Shown piece by piece: positions 46,498-54,752 of a stretch of 64,000 nt of DNA. Below the pieces are notes generated by a model. That model worked only from the letters and a program-made list of their open reading frames with translations, did not search any database and was not told the origin of the DNA. The DNA comes from Clostridia bacterium (GTDB lineage: Bacteria; Bacillota; Clostridia; Oscillospirales; Acutalibacteraceae), in contig JAFSBZ010000039.1 of assembly GCA_017437005.1 (NCBI GenBank), forward strand, positions 1 through 64,000, given 5' to 3'. The stretch's first letter is position 1. Each line of letters starts with the position of its first letter. Made by a program: the position numbers and the translations under genes.

Positions 46498-48624
46498 ATG
46501 AACAATGCTCTTAATAACTGTGTTTGGATAGGCGCCGACGGTGGAATTGTATCCCCTATTATTTTACGTAAATTTAATGTAGAAGGCATTAAAAAGGCTT
46601 CTCTGTTTATAACAGGGCTTGGCTATTTTGAGGCAAAAATAAACGATAAATCGGTTACCGATTACAAGTTTTTACCCGTAATTACCGATTACGAGCCGCG
46701 TGACCTTACCCTTTGCGCACACAAAAACACCACAGGCATTACCACCAATCGTATATATTACTACAATTTTGACGTTACGAGCCTACTTAATAATGGTAAT
46801 AATACACTTTCAATTCAATTAGGTAATGGCTTTTACCGTCAGGAAGAACGTGTTGCCGAAGGCAAAATGTCTTTTGGTGATACGCTGAAATGTATTTATA
46901 AAATTATTATTGAAACCGAAAACGAAACAATAGAACTTTGCTCTGACGGTAGCGAAACCTATACCGATAGTGCAATTCGCTTTAGCAATATTTATTTGGG
47001 TGAAATGATAGATTACAGCATAAAACTATTAAAAGAAAGCCAGGTTAACGTTCTCCCCTCACCTAACACTATTTTAAACGAGGCAATCGGCACACCAGAC
47101 AAGGTTATTCGCACAATTAGGCCTAAAAAAATTGCCGAAATAAATGGCAGACATATTTTTGATGCGGGCGAAAATATAACAGGTGTAGTTGAGGTGAAAA
47201 CCAACAGCACAGTTACCCTCCGTTTTGCCGAAAATATAAATGACGATATGTCACTTAATTTTACTTCCAGCACTGCCTCATATCGCACAACGCGAAGCGG
47301 CGAACTGCAAATTATGACCGATACCTTCATATCTGATGGTACACCTCGTATATTTGAAGCAAAGTTTACCTTCCACGCATTCCGTTATTTTGATGTGTAT
47401 GGCAAATATGACGATTTGACTGTTAAGGTTATACACGCCGATACACCTGTTACCTCAACCTTTACCTCTAACCATGAGGGTATGAACTTTTTATACAATG
47501 CATTTTTACGCACCCAGCTTGATAATATGCACGGCAGTATCCCCTCCGACTGCCCACACCGTGAGCGTCTTGGCTACACGGGTGACGGTCAGTTGGTGGC
47601 GCAAACCGCTATGATGATGCTCGACTCAAAAGAGTTTTATAAAAAATGGATTCAGGATATACTTGACTGTCAGGACACCGACGGTCACGTGCGCCACACA
47701 GCACCGTTTTTGGGTGGTGGCGGTGGTCCTGGTGGTTGGGGTAGCGCAATTGTTATTGTCCCCTACGCTTACTATAAGCAATATGGCGATACCGAAATTA
47801 TAAAGCATTGCTACGACAAAATGAAGCTGTGGATTAACTATCTTCTTTCTCACTCTGAAAACGGACTTGTAATAAGTGAGGATGCGGGCGGTTGGTGTCT
47901 TGGTGACTGGGCTTCTCTTGAAAAAATGGAAATACCCGAGCCTTATGTTAATAGCTGTTATTTGGTTAAAAATCTGCTTCTTTTAGAGGAAATGGCAGAG
48001 CTTGTTGACAAAAGCGATGATATACCCTATTATCAAACCTTGCGAAACACTACCGAAAAAGCGATTGTAAATACCTATTACGATACCGCATCGGGTCACT
48101 TTGCAGGTGGTATTCAGGGTGCGGATGCCTTTGCCGTTTGGTGCGGATTGGCAGGTGCAGAAACTGCCAAAAGGCTTGCCGATAGATACACCGAGCTTAA
48201 ATATTTTGATACAGGATTTTTATGCACTGATATTTTGTGCGAGGTGCTATGTAATTATGGATATACCGATGTGTTTCTTTCACTTCTCGAAAGCGAAAAG
48301 CTTGGCTCGTTTCTTTATATGAAACGTCACGGTGCTACAACTATTTGGGAATATTTTATAGGTAAATGCTCGCACAACCACCCAATGTTTGGCGCTTGTA
48401 CACGTCAATTATTCCAAAGTGTTTTAGGTATTCGCCAACGCGAAGGCACTGCCGGATATACTGATGTAATAATAAACCCCATAAAAACAACCCCAAATTT
48501 AAGAGTATCGGGCAGTATTGATACTCCGAACGGTGTAATCAGCGTATCAATAGATACCACAGGCGAAACACCAATAGTAAAAATAGATGCACCCCAGACT
48601 ATTAAATTAGAAATTATAAAATAA
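46498..48624 (+). CDS. Alpha-L-rhamnosidase, GH78 family
   Basis: 708 residues with no signal peptide, so probably intracellular. N-terminal beta-sandwich domains (LFITGLGYFEAKINDK near 36) precede an (alpha/alpha)6 barrel. IPSDCPHRERLGYTGDGQ near 351 is the GH78 catalytic signature and GGWCLGDW near 462 and TTIWEYFIG near 613 belong to the barrel. It would release rhamnose from imported glycosides or oligosaccharides. No transporter or rhamnose catabolic genes are next to it. A REP-like repeat begins 5 bases after the stop. Confidence 0.93.
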   Translation: MNNALNNCVWIGADGGIVSPIILRKFNVEGIKKASLFITGLGYFEAKINDKSVTDYKFLPVITDYEPRDLTLCAHKNTTGITTNRIYYYNFDVTSLLNNGNNTLSIQLGNGFYRQEERVAEGKMSFGDTLKCIYKIIIETENETIELCSDGSETYTDSAIRFSNIYLGEMIDYSIKLLKESQVNVLPSPNTILNEAIGTPDKVIRTIRPKKIAEINGRHIFDAGENITGVVEVKTNSTVTLRFAENINDDMSLNFTSSTASYRTTRSGELQIMTDTFISDGTPRIFEAKFTFHAFRYFDVYGKYDDLTVKVIHADTPVTSTFTSNHEGMNFLYNAFLRTQLDNMHGSIPSDCPHRERLGYTGDGQLVAQTAMMMLDSKEFYKKWIQDILDCQDTDGHVRHTAPFLGGGGGPGGWGSAIVIVPYAYYKQYGDTEIIKHCYDKMKLWINYLLSHSENGLVISEDAGGWCLGDWASLEKMEIPEPYVNSCYLVKNLLLLEEMAELVDKSDDIPYYQTLRNTTEKAIVNTYYDTASGHFAGGIQGADAFAVWCGLAGAETAKRLADRYTELKYFDTGFLCTDILCEVLCNYGYTDVFLSLLESEKLGSFLYMKRHGATTIWEYFIGKCSHNHPMFGACTRQLFQSVLGIRQREGTAGYTDVIINPIKTTPNLRVSGSIDTPNGVISVSIDTTGETPIVKIDAPQTIKLEIIK

Positions 48625-48628
48625 TATT

Positions 48629-48654
48629 GTAGGGCCGGTATTCTCGGCGGTCCG
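48629..48654 (+). repeat. REP-like element E
   Basis: GTAGGGCCGG and CGGCGGTCCG flank a short centre, matching the element A layout with one deletion. It fills the 48-base gap between the rhamnosidase stop and the next gene. Confidence 0.7.
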
Positions 48655-48672
48655 CTAAAACAGAGGTTAAAA

Positions 48673-49326
48673 ATGACTTATATTTATCTTGTACGTCACT
48701 GTGAAGCAATGGGCAATCACAAACGACTTTTTCAGGGCTCTACCGATTGCGATATAAGTGAAATCGGCACAAAACAGTTAGAATATTTAAAAGAGCGTTT
48801 TCTTAACACAAAGCTCGACGCCATATACTCAAGTCCGTTAATACGCGCGCAAAAAACAGCGCAAGCCATAGCCCACGGTAAAAATCTTGAGATCATAACC
48901 CGTAAAAATTTGGCTGAACTTGACGGCGGTGTTGTAGAGGGCCGACCATTTCAAGAAGCCTTTAACGCTATCCCAGGTCTTGCTGACGCGTGGAACAATC
49001 ACCCACAGGATTTTGCTCCCGAAGGTGGCGAGGCAATGCGCGACGCCTACGTTCGCATTTACGACGAAATTATTGCGCTTGCACGTATGAACCGCGGCAA
49101 AACCATAGCGGTAACCTCTCACGGCGGTGTACTGCGTTGTCTTATGTGTAGGGTGCTTTATTATGACATTACTCGCCTTAAAGACGTTCCTTGGCACGAA
49201 AACACTGCGGTTACACTTATAAAAATAGATGATAACGATAAAATCGGCGTTGAATTTTTTAACGACCATAGCCACGTTCCGCCAGAATATATGCCCAAGC
49301 GCAACCGCATAGTTAGCAAAACTTAA
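48673..49326 (+). CDS. Histidine phosphatase family protein (phosphoglycerate mutase-like)
   Basis: 217 residues. YLVRHCEAMGN near residue 5 carries the RH catalytic motif (RHC instead of RHG); SSPLIRAQKTA near 55 and TSHGGVLR near 147 supply other active-site residues. It belongs to the cofactor-dependent PGM/CobC/PhoE branch of soluble phosphatases; substrate not defined. It is followed by ruvX after 13 bases. Confidence 0.9.
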   Translation: MTYIYLVRHCEAMGNHKRLFQGSTDCDISEIGTKQLEYLKERFLNTKLDAIYSSPLIRAQKTAQAIAHGKNLEIITRKNLAELDGGVVEGRPFQEAFNAIPGLADAWNNHPQDFAPEGGEAMRDAYVRIYDEIIALARMNRGKTIAVTSHGGVLRCLMCRVLYYDITRLKDVPWHENTAVTLIKIDDNDKIGVEFFNDHSHVPPEYMPKRNRIVSKT

Positions 49327-49339
49327 ACGAGGTAAAAAT

Positions 49340-49747
49340 ATGATTATTATGTCAGTCGATTTAGGAAAAGCACGAACAGGCATTGCGGTGTCTGACGCGT
49401 CTTGTCAGTTTGCTTTCCCAAAAGACGTTATAACCGAATACAACACCGACCGTCTTATTGAAAAGGTCTGCCAAAAAGCAAAAGAATATTCAGCCGAGCG
49501 TATTGTTGTAGGCTATCCTAAAAATATGGACGGTACTTTAGGCGAGCGTGCGCAGGAATGCGCCGCAATAGCCGAACAAATTAAAACCCAAAGTAATATT
49601 GAAACACTGCTTTGGGATGAACGTTGCACCACCGTTACCGCACACAACTATTTAAATATGAACAATGTTCGAGGTAAAAAGCGTAAGCAAACAGTTGATG
49701 CTGTAGCAGCCGTAATAATTCTTGAAGATTATTTAAGGAGTTTATAA
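49340..49747 (+). CDS. ruvX: Putative pre-16S rRNA nuclease / Holliday junction resolvase YqgF
   Basis: 135 residues of the RNase H-like YqgF family. SVDLGKARTGIAVSD near 5 (catalytic Asp), VVGYPKNMDGTLG near 55 and LWDERCTTV near 92 are conserved. It is essential for maturation of the 16S rRNA 5' end in E. coli. ATG at 49340 follows CGAGGT. Confidence 0.94.
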   Translation: MIIMSVDLGKARTGIAVSDASCQFAFPKDVITEYNTDRLIEKVCQKAKEYSAERIVVGYPKNMDGTLGERAQECAAIAEQIKTQSNIETLLWDERCTTVTAHNYLNMNNVRGKKRKQTVDAVAAVIILEDYLRSL

Positions 49748-49768
49748 TAAATTTTACGAGGAAATAAA

Positions 49769-50710
49769 ATGAAAAAATTTTTAGCATTGCTTTTGGCGTT
49801 TACCCTTATTTTCACTATTATCGGTTGCCGCAGTAATGCGCCACAAAACAATACATCTTCTACCCTTTCAAGCGATGACTTAAATCAATCACCACCAGAT
49901 AGTCTTGATAATTCAAGCAGCGATATGCAAAGCGTTGTATGCCCTCACTACAGCACAACCACAGTAAACCAGACCGACGCAACCTGTGTTACCAACGGTT
50001 ATACAGGTGACACGCTTTGTACAGCTTGCAATACAATTATAGAAAACGGAACGCAAATTAACGCCATAGGGCACGATACCGAAATCCGCAACCGACAGGA
50101 TGCTACAACATCGTCACAAGGTTATTCGGGTGACAGTTATTGTAAAATTTGCGGTATGTTAATCGCTACAGGCGAAGTAATACCGCCACTTCAAGAGGTT
50201 GTGCCCGCAGGAAAAATAAAATACACCTCTGATAACGGCTACGTATATATTGTTGATAAGGCTGTCGATATTACGGAATATTCTATGAGTCAGCAAACTA
50301 AGTATATTACTCATAAGTTTTACAATATAGAGCTTGAAATATTTAATCTTTGTAATGCCGAGCGTGAAAAAGCCGGTCTTGCACCGTTGGTATGGTATGA
50401 AGAGGCATATTATTTTACCCATATTAGAGCCGAAGAGATATATTTAAAATGGGACCACAAAAGACCAAACAACAGCGATTGGTATACGGTTTATACAAAT
50501 GCTGACGTAATTCTTCAGTCTTGTGCCGAAAATCTTGCCGAGCAGCAGGGCGGTAATGACATTGCTGAAGGCGTGGTAGACGCATGGATGACTTCTACAA
50601 GCGGACATCGCGAAAGCATACTCAACCCAAATTTCACAAAGGTAGCTATCGCAGTAAATTACGTAGAAGACGACTACACATATTGCGTTGCACAACACTT
50701 TTTTGGTTGA
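49769..50710 (+). CDS. Lipoprotein with CxxC repeats and a CAP/SCP domain
   Basis: 313 residues. The signal peptide ends at the lipobox TIIGC (Cys20). A Ser/Asn-rich linker is followed by two copies of a 36-residue unit, each with a GYTGDxxCxxC-type pair (CTACNTII and CKICGMLI). Residues 185-313 form a CAP (SCP/PR-1) domain: FNLCNAEREKAGL, LQSCAENLAE and SGHRESILNPNFTKVAI. CAP proteins are extracellular and of varied function; the role here is unknown. GAGGAAAT precedes the ATG. Confidence 0.87.
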   Translation: MKKFLALLLAFTLIFTIIGCRSNAPQNNTSSTLSSDDLNQSPPDSLDNSSSDMQSVVCPHYSTTTVNQTDATCVTNGYTGDTLCTACNTIIENGTQINAIGHDTEIRNRQDATTSSQGYSGDSYCKICGMLIATGEVIPPLQEVVPAGKIKYTSDNGYVYIVDKAVDITEYSMSQQTKYITHKFYNIELEIFNLCNAEREKAGLAPLVWYEEAYYFTHIRAEEIYLKWDHKRPNNSDWYTVYTNADVILQSCAENLAEQQGGNDIAEGVVDAWMTSTSGHRESILNPNFTKVAIAVNYVEDDYTYCVAQHFFG

Positions 50711-50720
50711 TTTTAAGCAT

Positions 50721-50772
50721 TAAAACACCCACTGTGGTACCTTATTTACAAAAGGTGACACAAGTGGGTGTT
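50721..50772. terminator. Bidirectional terminator after the CAP lipoprotein gene
   Basis: AACACCCACT-GTG and CAC-AAGTGGGTGTT form a long stem, with T-rich sequence on both sides. It lies between convergent genes (CAP lipoprotein and acetyltransferase). Confidence 0.8.
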
Positions 50773-50780
50773 AATTTTAG

Positions 50781-51245
50781 TTACAATATAAGCTCCATAC
50801 CGATTTTTTGTGGGGTCAAGCCGAGTGATTCATAAAAACGCAATGCCGATGGATTGCAGCTCCACACATTAAGCGTTAAATTATAGCACCCGTTCTCACG
50901 CGCTAATTTTACCGCCGCATCATACAATTGCCTGCCAATGTGTTTGCCGCGCAAATTTTCGTCAACACACAAATCATCAATATATAATGTTTTTATATCG
51001 GTTAACACCGAATTATCAATATGCTGCTGAAAAATGCAAAAACAATAACCCATTACTTCATCATTTTCGTCCGTTGCCACAAGTATTGGTCGCTTTTTGT
51101 CTTTCAAAAGCAATTTTAACTCTTGGGCCGAATACTTTGTACCTATTTTAAAAATATCAGGCCTGCCGTTATGATGCACCATATCAACCTGAGATAACAA
51201 ATCCTCTATTTTGGGAATGTCTTTTTCCATAGCTAATCTGACCAT
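50781..51245 (-). CDS. GNAT-family N-acetyltransferase
   Basis: 154 residues. The acetyl-CoA motif is in LRGKHIGRQLYDAAV near 107, preceded by YIDDLCVDEN and followed by LNVWSCNPSALRFYESLGL near 124. The acceptor is unknown. The Shine-Dalgarno is not strong. It lies 6 bases after the metallophosphatase stop and is likely cotranscribed. Confidence 0.9.
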   Translation of the reverse strand: MVRLAMEKDIPKIEDLLSQVDMVHHNGRPDIFKIGTKYSAQELKLLLKDKKRPILVATDENDEVMGYCFCIFQQHIDNSVLTDIKTLYIDDLCVDENLRGKHIGRQLYDAAVKLARENGCYNLTLNVWSCNPSALRFYESLGLTPQKIGMELIL

Positions 51246-51251
51246 TGTATA

Positions 51252-51926
51252 TCACTCCACATAAAATTCTTCTAAAGTATCAAGGCATATACAACCGAGC
51301 GGTTTTTCAAACACTGCGCCGCAATCTATTGCAATATGATTATTCGCTTTATAAATTTTGCCTGTAAAATTTTGATCTATAAAGCCCGTCGGTGTATGAC
51401 CTGTAATAATGTATTTATCGTCAAAATATTGCTTGTCATACTCTGGCTCACCTACTATAAACTCTTGCCAGAGAAGCTTTTCAAATTGTAGCATACGCTC
51501 TTTTTCGGGTACGGTGTGCGAAAGAAAAAACCTGTTACCACCGGCATTAACCTCGTCATAAATAAGAAAGCTATTCATATACGATAAAATACTTTTCTGC
51601 TCATCCGCCGACAATGCTACAAAAGTCTCGTATGTTGGCATTCCGCCATCAAAAAGCCATAACCTAAACATTTCTGACAAGCGTTCGTTGTTTTCTATAT
51701 CATCAATGTTTTTAAGCAAAAGCCACGCCATATAATCGTGATTACCTTTTATGGCTACCACATTTTTTCGCGACATCATATCCTGCAATATTATAATTCC
51801 ACCGTCACCACGGTCTACAATATCGCCCAAAATATATAGTGTATCACCGTCATTAAGCTTTATCTTTTCAAGCATTTTTATGTATTTATCATAGCAACCA
51901 TGCAAATCACTCATTGCGTAAATCAC
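51252..51926 (-). CDS. Metallophosphoesterase, PrpA/ApaH-like Ser/Thr phosphatase
   Basis: About 224 residues of the calcineurin-like family: MSDLHGCYDKY (GDxHG-like), LGDIVDRGDGGI, IKGNHDYMAW and ITGHTPTG are the metal-binding motifs in order. It could dephosphorylate proteins or dinucleoside polyphosphates. The start is GTG at 51926, 9 bases after GGAG; the frame is open 30 codons further upstream, but that part is hydrophobic and unlike the family. Confidence 0.88.
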   Translation of the reverse strand: MIYAMSDLHGCYDKYIKMLEKIKLNDGDTLYILGDIVDRGDGGIIILQDMMSRKNVVAIKGNHDYMAWLLLKNIDDIENNERLSEMFRLWLFDGGMPTYETFVALSADEQKSILSYMNSFLIYDEVNAGGNRFFLSHTVPEKERMLQFEKLLWQEFIVGEPEYDKQYFDDKYIITGHTPTGFIDQNFTGKIYKANNHIAIDCGAVFEKPLGCICLDTLEEFYVE

Positions 51927-52078
51927 AACACACCGCTCCCTTCCTTTAATTATAATAACATATTTTGCACATAAAAGCAGTATAAAATTAAAATTTTTAA
52001 TTTTTATGTAAAGCACACCACAACTTATTAAATATTTAATATTACTTGTTACTTTAAACGAACTACCTTCCGTCGTGC

Positions 52079-52108
52079 TTGATTTATAATAAAAAATTAT
52101 GTTATAAT
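52079..52108 (+). promoter_or_regulatory. Sigma-A promoter of the small gene at 52139
   Basis: TTGATT (52079-52084), 18 bases, TATAAT (52103-52108) with an extended -10 (TGT before the box). Transcription would start near 52115, giving a leader of about 24 bases. The rest of the 200-base gap to the phosphatase gene is A+T-rich without other recognisable signals. Confidence 0.7.
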
Positions 52109-52138
52109 AAACACAATATGTTTTAGGAAGTGATTGTT

Positions 52139-52585
52139 ATCAAAGAGTATCGTTGTCTTAACGGAGAAATAGTTAAGGTTGAAATCATCAATAACAACCA
52201 CATCATTGTTCACTACAAAGGAGAAAAATATTTAAGAAATAAATCCATAATTGGAAAAACTTTATTCCCTATTCAAAAAAGGGATGTTATTACAATAGAT
52301 AGCATTGTTGAAATTAAAAATCTTTTAAATGACGAAATAATAAAAGTTAAAATTTGTGATGTTCATACCGTAAAAACTTATAGGCGAATGGGCGGTTCAT
52401 ACTACGGTAATTCGGTTAAAATTTCATATATAGGAAATAATTCAGGCTTTAAAGATGGAGTTTTCAATGTCAGTTCCGTTTCACCTTTAGGCAAAAGTCT
52501 TTTAAATAGGTCCAACGGCGATGAAATTTTAGTTTCATTACCGGATGATACATTTGAAAAATACAAAATAATTAGCGTTTGCTAA
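52139..52585 (+). CDS. Small protein with GreA-C-like ending; possible AUC start
   Basis: 148 residues from 52139. The last 35 residues (SPLGKSLLNRSNGDEILVSL, then FEKYKIISV) resemble the C-terminal domain of GreA/GreB and Rnk-like proteins, so RNA polymerase secondary-channel binding is possible. The N-terminal coiled coil of GreA is absent. No ATG, GTG or TTG sits at a good distance from the SD (GAAGTGAT); the codon 4 bases after it is ATC. GTG at 52130 overlaps the SD. Confidence 0.6.
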   Translation: MKEYRCLNGEIVKVEIINNNHIIVHYKGEKYLRNKSIIGKTLFPIQKRDVITIDSIVEIKNLLNDEIIKVKICDVHTVKTYRRMGGSYYGNSVKISYIGNNSGFKDGVFNVSSVSPLGKSLLNRSNGDEILVSLPDDTFEKYKIISVC

Positions 52586-52610
52586 ATTTAAAATTAATTT
52601 TTTAAAAATA

Positions 52611-52639
52611 TTGTAGATTAGTGAAGTATCTTGTATAAT
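52611..52639 (+). promoter_or_regulatory. Sigma-A promoter of the zinc-ribbon membrane protein gene
   Basis: TTGTAG (52611-52616), 17 bases, TATAAT (52634-52639). It lies 34 bases before the start codon at 52673. Confidence 0.65.
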
Positions 52640-52672
52640 ATTGATATTACAGTATATTGAGGAGTGATAGTT

Positions 52673-53125
52673 GTGGGTTTGTTTTTTGATATCATTCATC
52701 TTGCAAGCTATTTTTTAATTTTAATTGTTTTTTTAACAATCGCGATTATATTGGCAAAAAAATTAAGTGCTTGGATATGGTATTCCATAGGAGCGATAAT
52801 TACGCTTATAAGTTTAATAGGTCAACATATATCATGCTATAATTATTATGAAAGTTTTTACCTAACCAATGACGAGATGTCTCCTTATTGGTCATTTTAT
52901 ATTGTCTCATTACTGATTTCCGCTCTCATAATTTTTTATAGATATTCAACATCAAAAAGTGATATAGAAGGACTTGACGATGGCGAGTCTAAAAAAAGCA
53001 AATTTTCAGAAACACTTTCGAAAGTTCCCTCTTCAACTTCAGGCAAAACATGGGAATGTAAAAAATGCGGTTCCAAAAATTCTCAAAACTCCATTCATTG
53101 CAAAAATTGCGGAGAATATAAATAA
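52673..53125 (+). CDS. Membrane protein with C-terminal zinc ribbon, unknown function
   Basis: About 150 residues with three hydrophobic segments (about 8-30, 35-55 and 73-92), a polar linker and a C-terminal zinc ribbon CKKCGSKNSQNSIHCKNCGE (two CxxC pairs). GTG at 52673 is 4 bases after GGAGTGAT, so it is preferred over GTG at 52664. Proteins of this plan are common in gut Firmicutes and their role is unknown. Confidence 0.7.
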   Translation: MGLFFDIIHLASYFLILIVFLTIAIILAKKLSAWIWYSIGAIITLISLIGQHISCYNYYESFYLTNDEMSPYWSFYIVSLLISALIIFYRYSTSKSDIEGLDDGESKKSKFSETLSKVPSSTSGKTWECKKCGSKNSQNSIHCKNCGEYK

Positions 53126-53132
53126 CGATTTT

Positions 53133-53159
53133 AAAAGACGGCTAAATTAGCCGTCTTTT
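53133..53159 (+). terminator. Terminator after the zinc-ribbon membrane protein gene
   Basis: AAAAGACGGCTAA and TTAGCCGTCTTTT form a perfect 13-bp stem with a single-base loop gap, ending in T's. It lies 8 bases after the stop. Confidence 0.88.
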
Positions 53160-53168
53160 ACTTTGCCT

Positions 53169-53200
53169 AGAACACATAGGGATGGTTCTGTTGTGTTATA
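53169..53200. repeat. Second REP-like palindrome family (AACACA...TGTGTT)
   Basis: AACACA and TGTGTT flank AGGGATGGTTCTG. This resembles the GGGACGGTTCT-type repeats that are dispersed in many Firmicutes, as I recall them. It is one copy in the gap between two convergent genes and may be a fossil REP-like element. Confidence 0.4.
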
Positions 53201-53224
53201 AATTCGTGCGAAGCACACCGAAAC

Positions 53225-53251
53225 TTTTCACTCTTCATTTTTCACTCTTCA
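53225..53251. repeat. Tandem 13-bp direct repeat
   Basis: TTTTCACTCTTCA occurs twice, separated by one base (period 14), between the two convergent terminators. Its role is unknown. Confidence 0.7.
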
Positions 53252-53253
53252 CT

Positions 53254-53279
53254 AAAAAAGACGGCATCATCCGTCTTTT
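53254..53279 (-). terminator. Terminator overlapping the pdaB 3' end
   Basis: AAAAGACGG and CCGTCTTTT pair around a 6-base loop, followed by T's on the minus strand. The pdaB stop codon lies in the loop, so the last codons are part of the stem. Its stem is nearly the same as that of the terminator 120 bases away on the other side of the gap. Confidence 0.8.
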
Positions 53280-54025
53280 ATTTTACATTGTGTTCCATCG
53301 TGCTTGATTTCGTAGTTTTCTTTATAAATCAAGTCACTTATAAACACAAACTCATACCCCTCATCTTTGAGGCATTTGAGTATGTTCGGTAATGCCGCGG
53401 GTGTGTGGTCGGCGTCATTGTGAAAAAGTACTATACTGCCATTTTTAACCTTTTTAACTACCCTATCGCAAATGCTTTGTGGCGTGGCATTATCTTTCCA
53501 GTCAAGAGAGTCACAATCCCACTGTATTGTGTACATATCTATGCTTTCTACTGTTTCTACTACGCGATTATTGTAGTCACCGTATGGTGGGCGGAAGAGC
53601 GTTGGCTTTTTACCTGTTACATTTTCAATTTTTTTGTTGCAAGACTCAAGCTCGTCAATCATTTGCTCGGTTGAAAGTCCTGTCATATACGGGTGTGTGT
53701 TGGAATGGTTTTGCACCTGATGACCGGCATCCGACAGTTGCTTTACCGATTCGGGATATTTATCCACCCAAGCGCCCACCACAAAAAATGTTGCAGGAAC
53801 GTCATATTCTTTTAAAATTTTTATAAGCTGCTCGGTATCATCGTTACCCCAAGCCGCGTCAAAGCTGATGGCAATTTGCTTTTTGTCGGTTTCGACACAG
53901 TAAATTGGTAGCTTTCGGTCACTGTTTGCAAAGGTAACAACCGAGCCCACAACAGCAATTATAGTAGCCATTAGAATACTTAAACACCACATTATATGCT
54001 TTTTTGTAATTATTAAATATCTCAT
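53267..54025 (-). CDS. pdaB: Polysaccharide deacetylase, PdaB-like sporulation type
   Basis: 252 residues: an N-terminal membrane anchor or signal (WCLSILMATIIAVVGSVV), then a NodB deacetylase domain. Metal and catalytic motifs are ISFDAAWGNDDT (the PdaB variant of TFDDG), HSNTHPYMTG and FRPPYGDYN. PdaB proteins act on spore cortex or peptidoglycan N-acetyl groups. ATG at 54025 follows AGAGGGGA; an in-frame ATG at 54040 lies before that site. Confidence 0.85.
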   Translation of the reverse strand: MRYLIITKKHIMWCLSILMATIIAVVGSVVTFANSDRKLPIYCVETDKKQIAISFDAAWGNDDTEQLIKILKEYDVPATFFVVGAWVDKYPESVKQLSDAGHQVQNHSNTHPYMTGLSTEQMIDELESCNKKIENVTGKKPTLFRPPYGDYNNRVVETVESIDMYTIQWDCDSLDWKDNATPQSICDRVVKKVKNGSIVLFHNDADHTPAALPNILKCLKDEGYEFVFISDLIYKENYEIKHDGTQCKIKDG

Positions 54026-54137
54026 ACTATCCCCTCTCATTCTTATATAAAACTATGATAAAATGCTTGTATAATATTACATACTGATAAGGTGTATTTT
54101 GTATTTTTGTAGAAAATATGATATATTTAAAATACGG

Positions 54138-54144
54138 TGTAACC
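54138..54144 (+). promoter_or_regulatory. Candidate ECF-type -35 element upstream of the sigma gene
   Basis: TGTAACC resembles the AAC-containing -35 boxes of ECF sigma factors and lies about 45 bases before the sigma gene start. A matching -10 box is not clear (TGCTTA after 16 bases). Autoregulation is common for such genes, so this is only a candidate. Confidence 0.35.
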
Positions 54145-54191
54145 TTTTAGTTAAAAAAGGTGCTTAATATTATAGAGAGGAGATGAAGAAA

Positions 54192-54752
54192 TTGGAAGAT
54201 AATATAATAGTTGAATTGTATCTAAAACGTGATGAAGCCGCTATAAATGAAACACGCAACAAGTACGGCGCTCGTTTACGCTCATTGTCATGTAATATTG
54301 TTAAAGATGTACATACCACCGAGGAATGTGAAAACGACACCTATATGCAGGCGTGGAGCTGCATTCCCCCACACGAGCCACGCGACTATCTTTATGCTTT
54401 TTTAGCGCGTATTATTAGGCATATTTCACTTAATCGCTGTCGCGAATCCAATCGACTTAAACGCAATGCATTTATTTGTGAATTAAGCAATGAATTAGAA
54501 GAATGTATACCGTCATCCAATAATATCGACAAGTTAATCGATGACCTCGCTTTTGCCGAATTTATGAATAATTTTCTACAAGAAATTGACGTGGAAAAGC
54601 GAAATATATTTTTACGAAGGTACTGGTATTTCGATTCCATTGATAACATTTCAAAGCTTTTTGGAATTTCTAAAAGCAAGGTAAAAACCACGCTTTTCAG
54701 AATTAGAAATAATCTTCGCGAGCATCTTGAAAAGGAGGGTTACACTGTATGA
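54192..54752 (+). CDS. ECF-type RNA polymerase sigma factor
   Basis: About 186 residues. Region 2 is around EECENDTYMQAWSCIPP and YLYAFLARIIRHISLNRCRE; region 4 contains FGISKSKVKTTLFRIRNNL near 160, the HTH. TTG at 54192 is 9 bases after GGAG, while the ATG at 54183 directly abuts it. It overlaps the following gene by 4 bases, the usual sigma/anti-sigma coupling. Target genes are unknown. Confidence 0.88.
   Translation: MEDNIIVELYLKRDEAAINETRNKYGARLRSLSCNIVKDVHTTEECENDTYMQAWSCIPPHEPRDYLYAFLARIIRHISLNRCRESNRLKRNAFICELSNELEECIPSSNNIDKLIDDLAFAEFMNNFLQEIDVEKRNIFLRRYWYFDSIDNISKLFGISKSKVKTTLFRIRNNLREHLEKEGYTV

Noticed and set aside
51927..52016. Longer N-terminus of the metallophosphatase
   Set aside because: The extra 30 residues are hydrophobic and unlike the family, whose MSDLHG motif should be near the start; GTG at 51926 has an SD.
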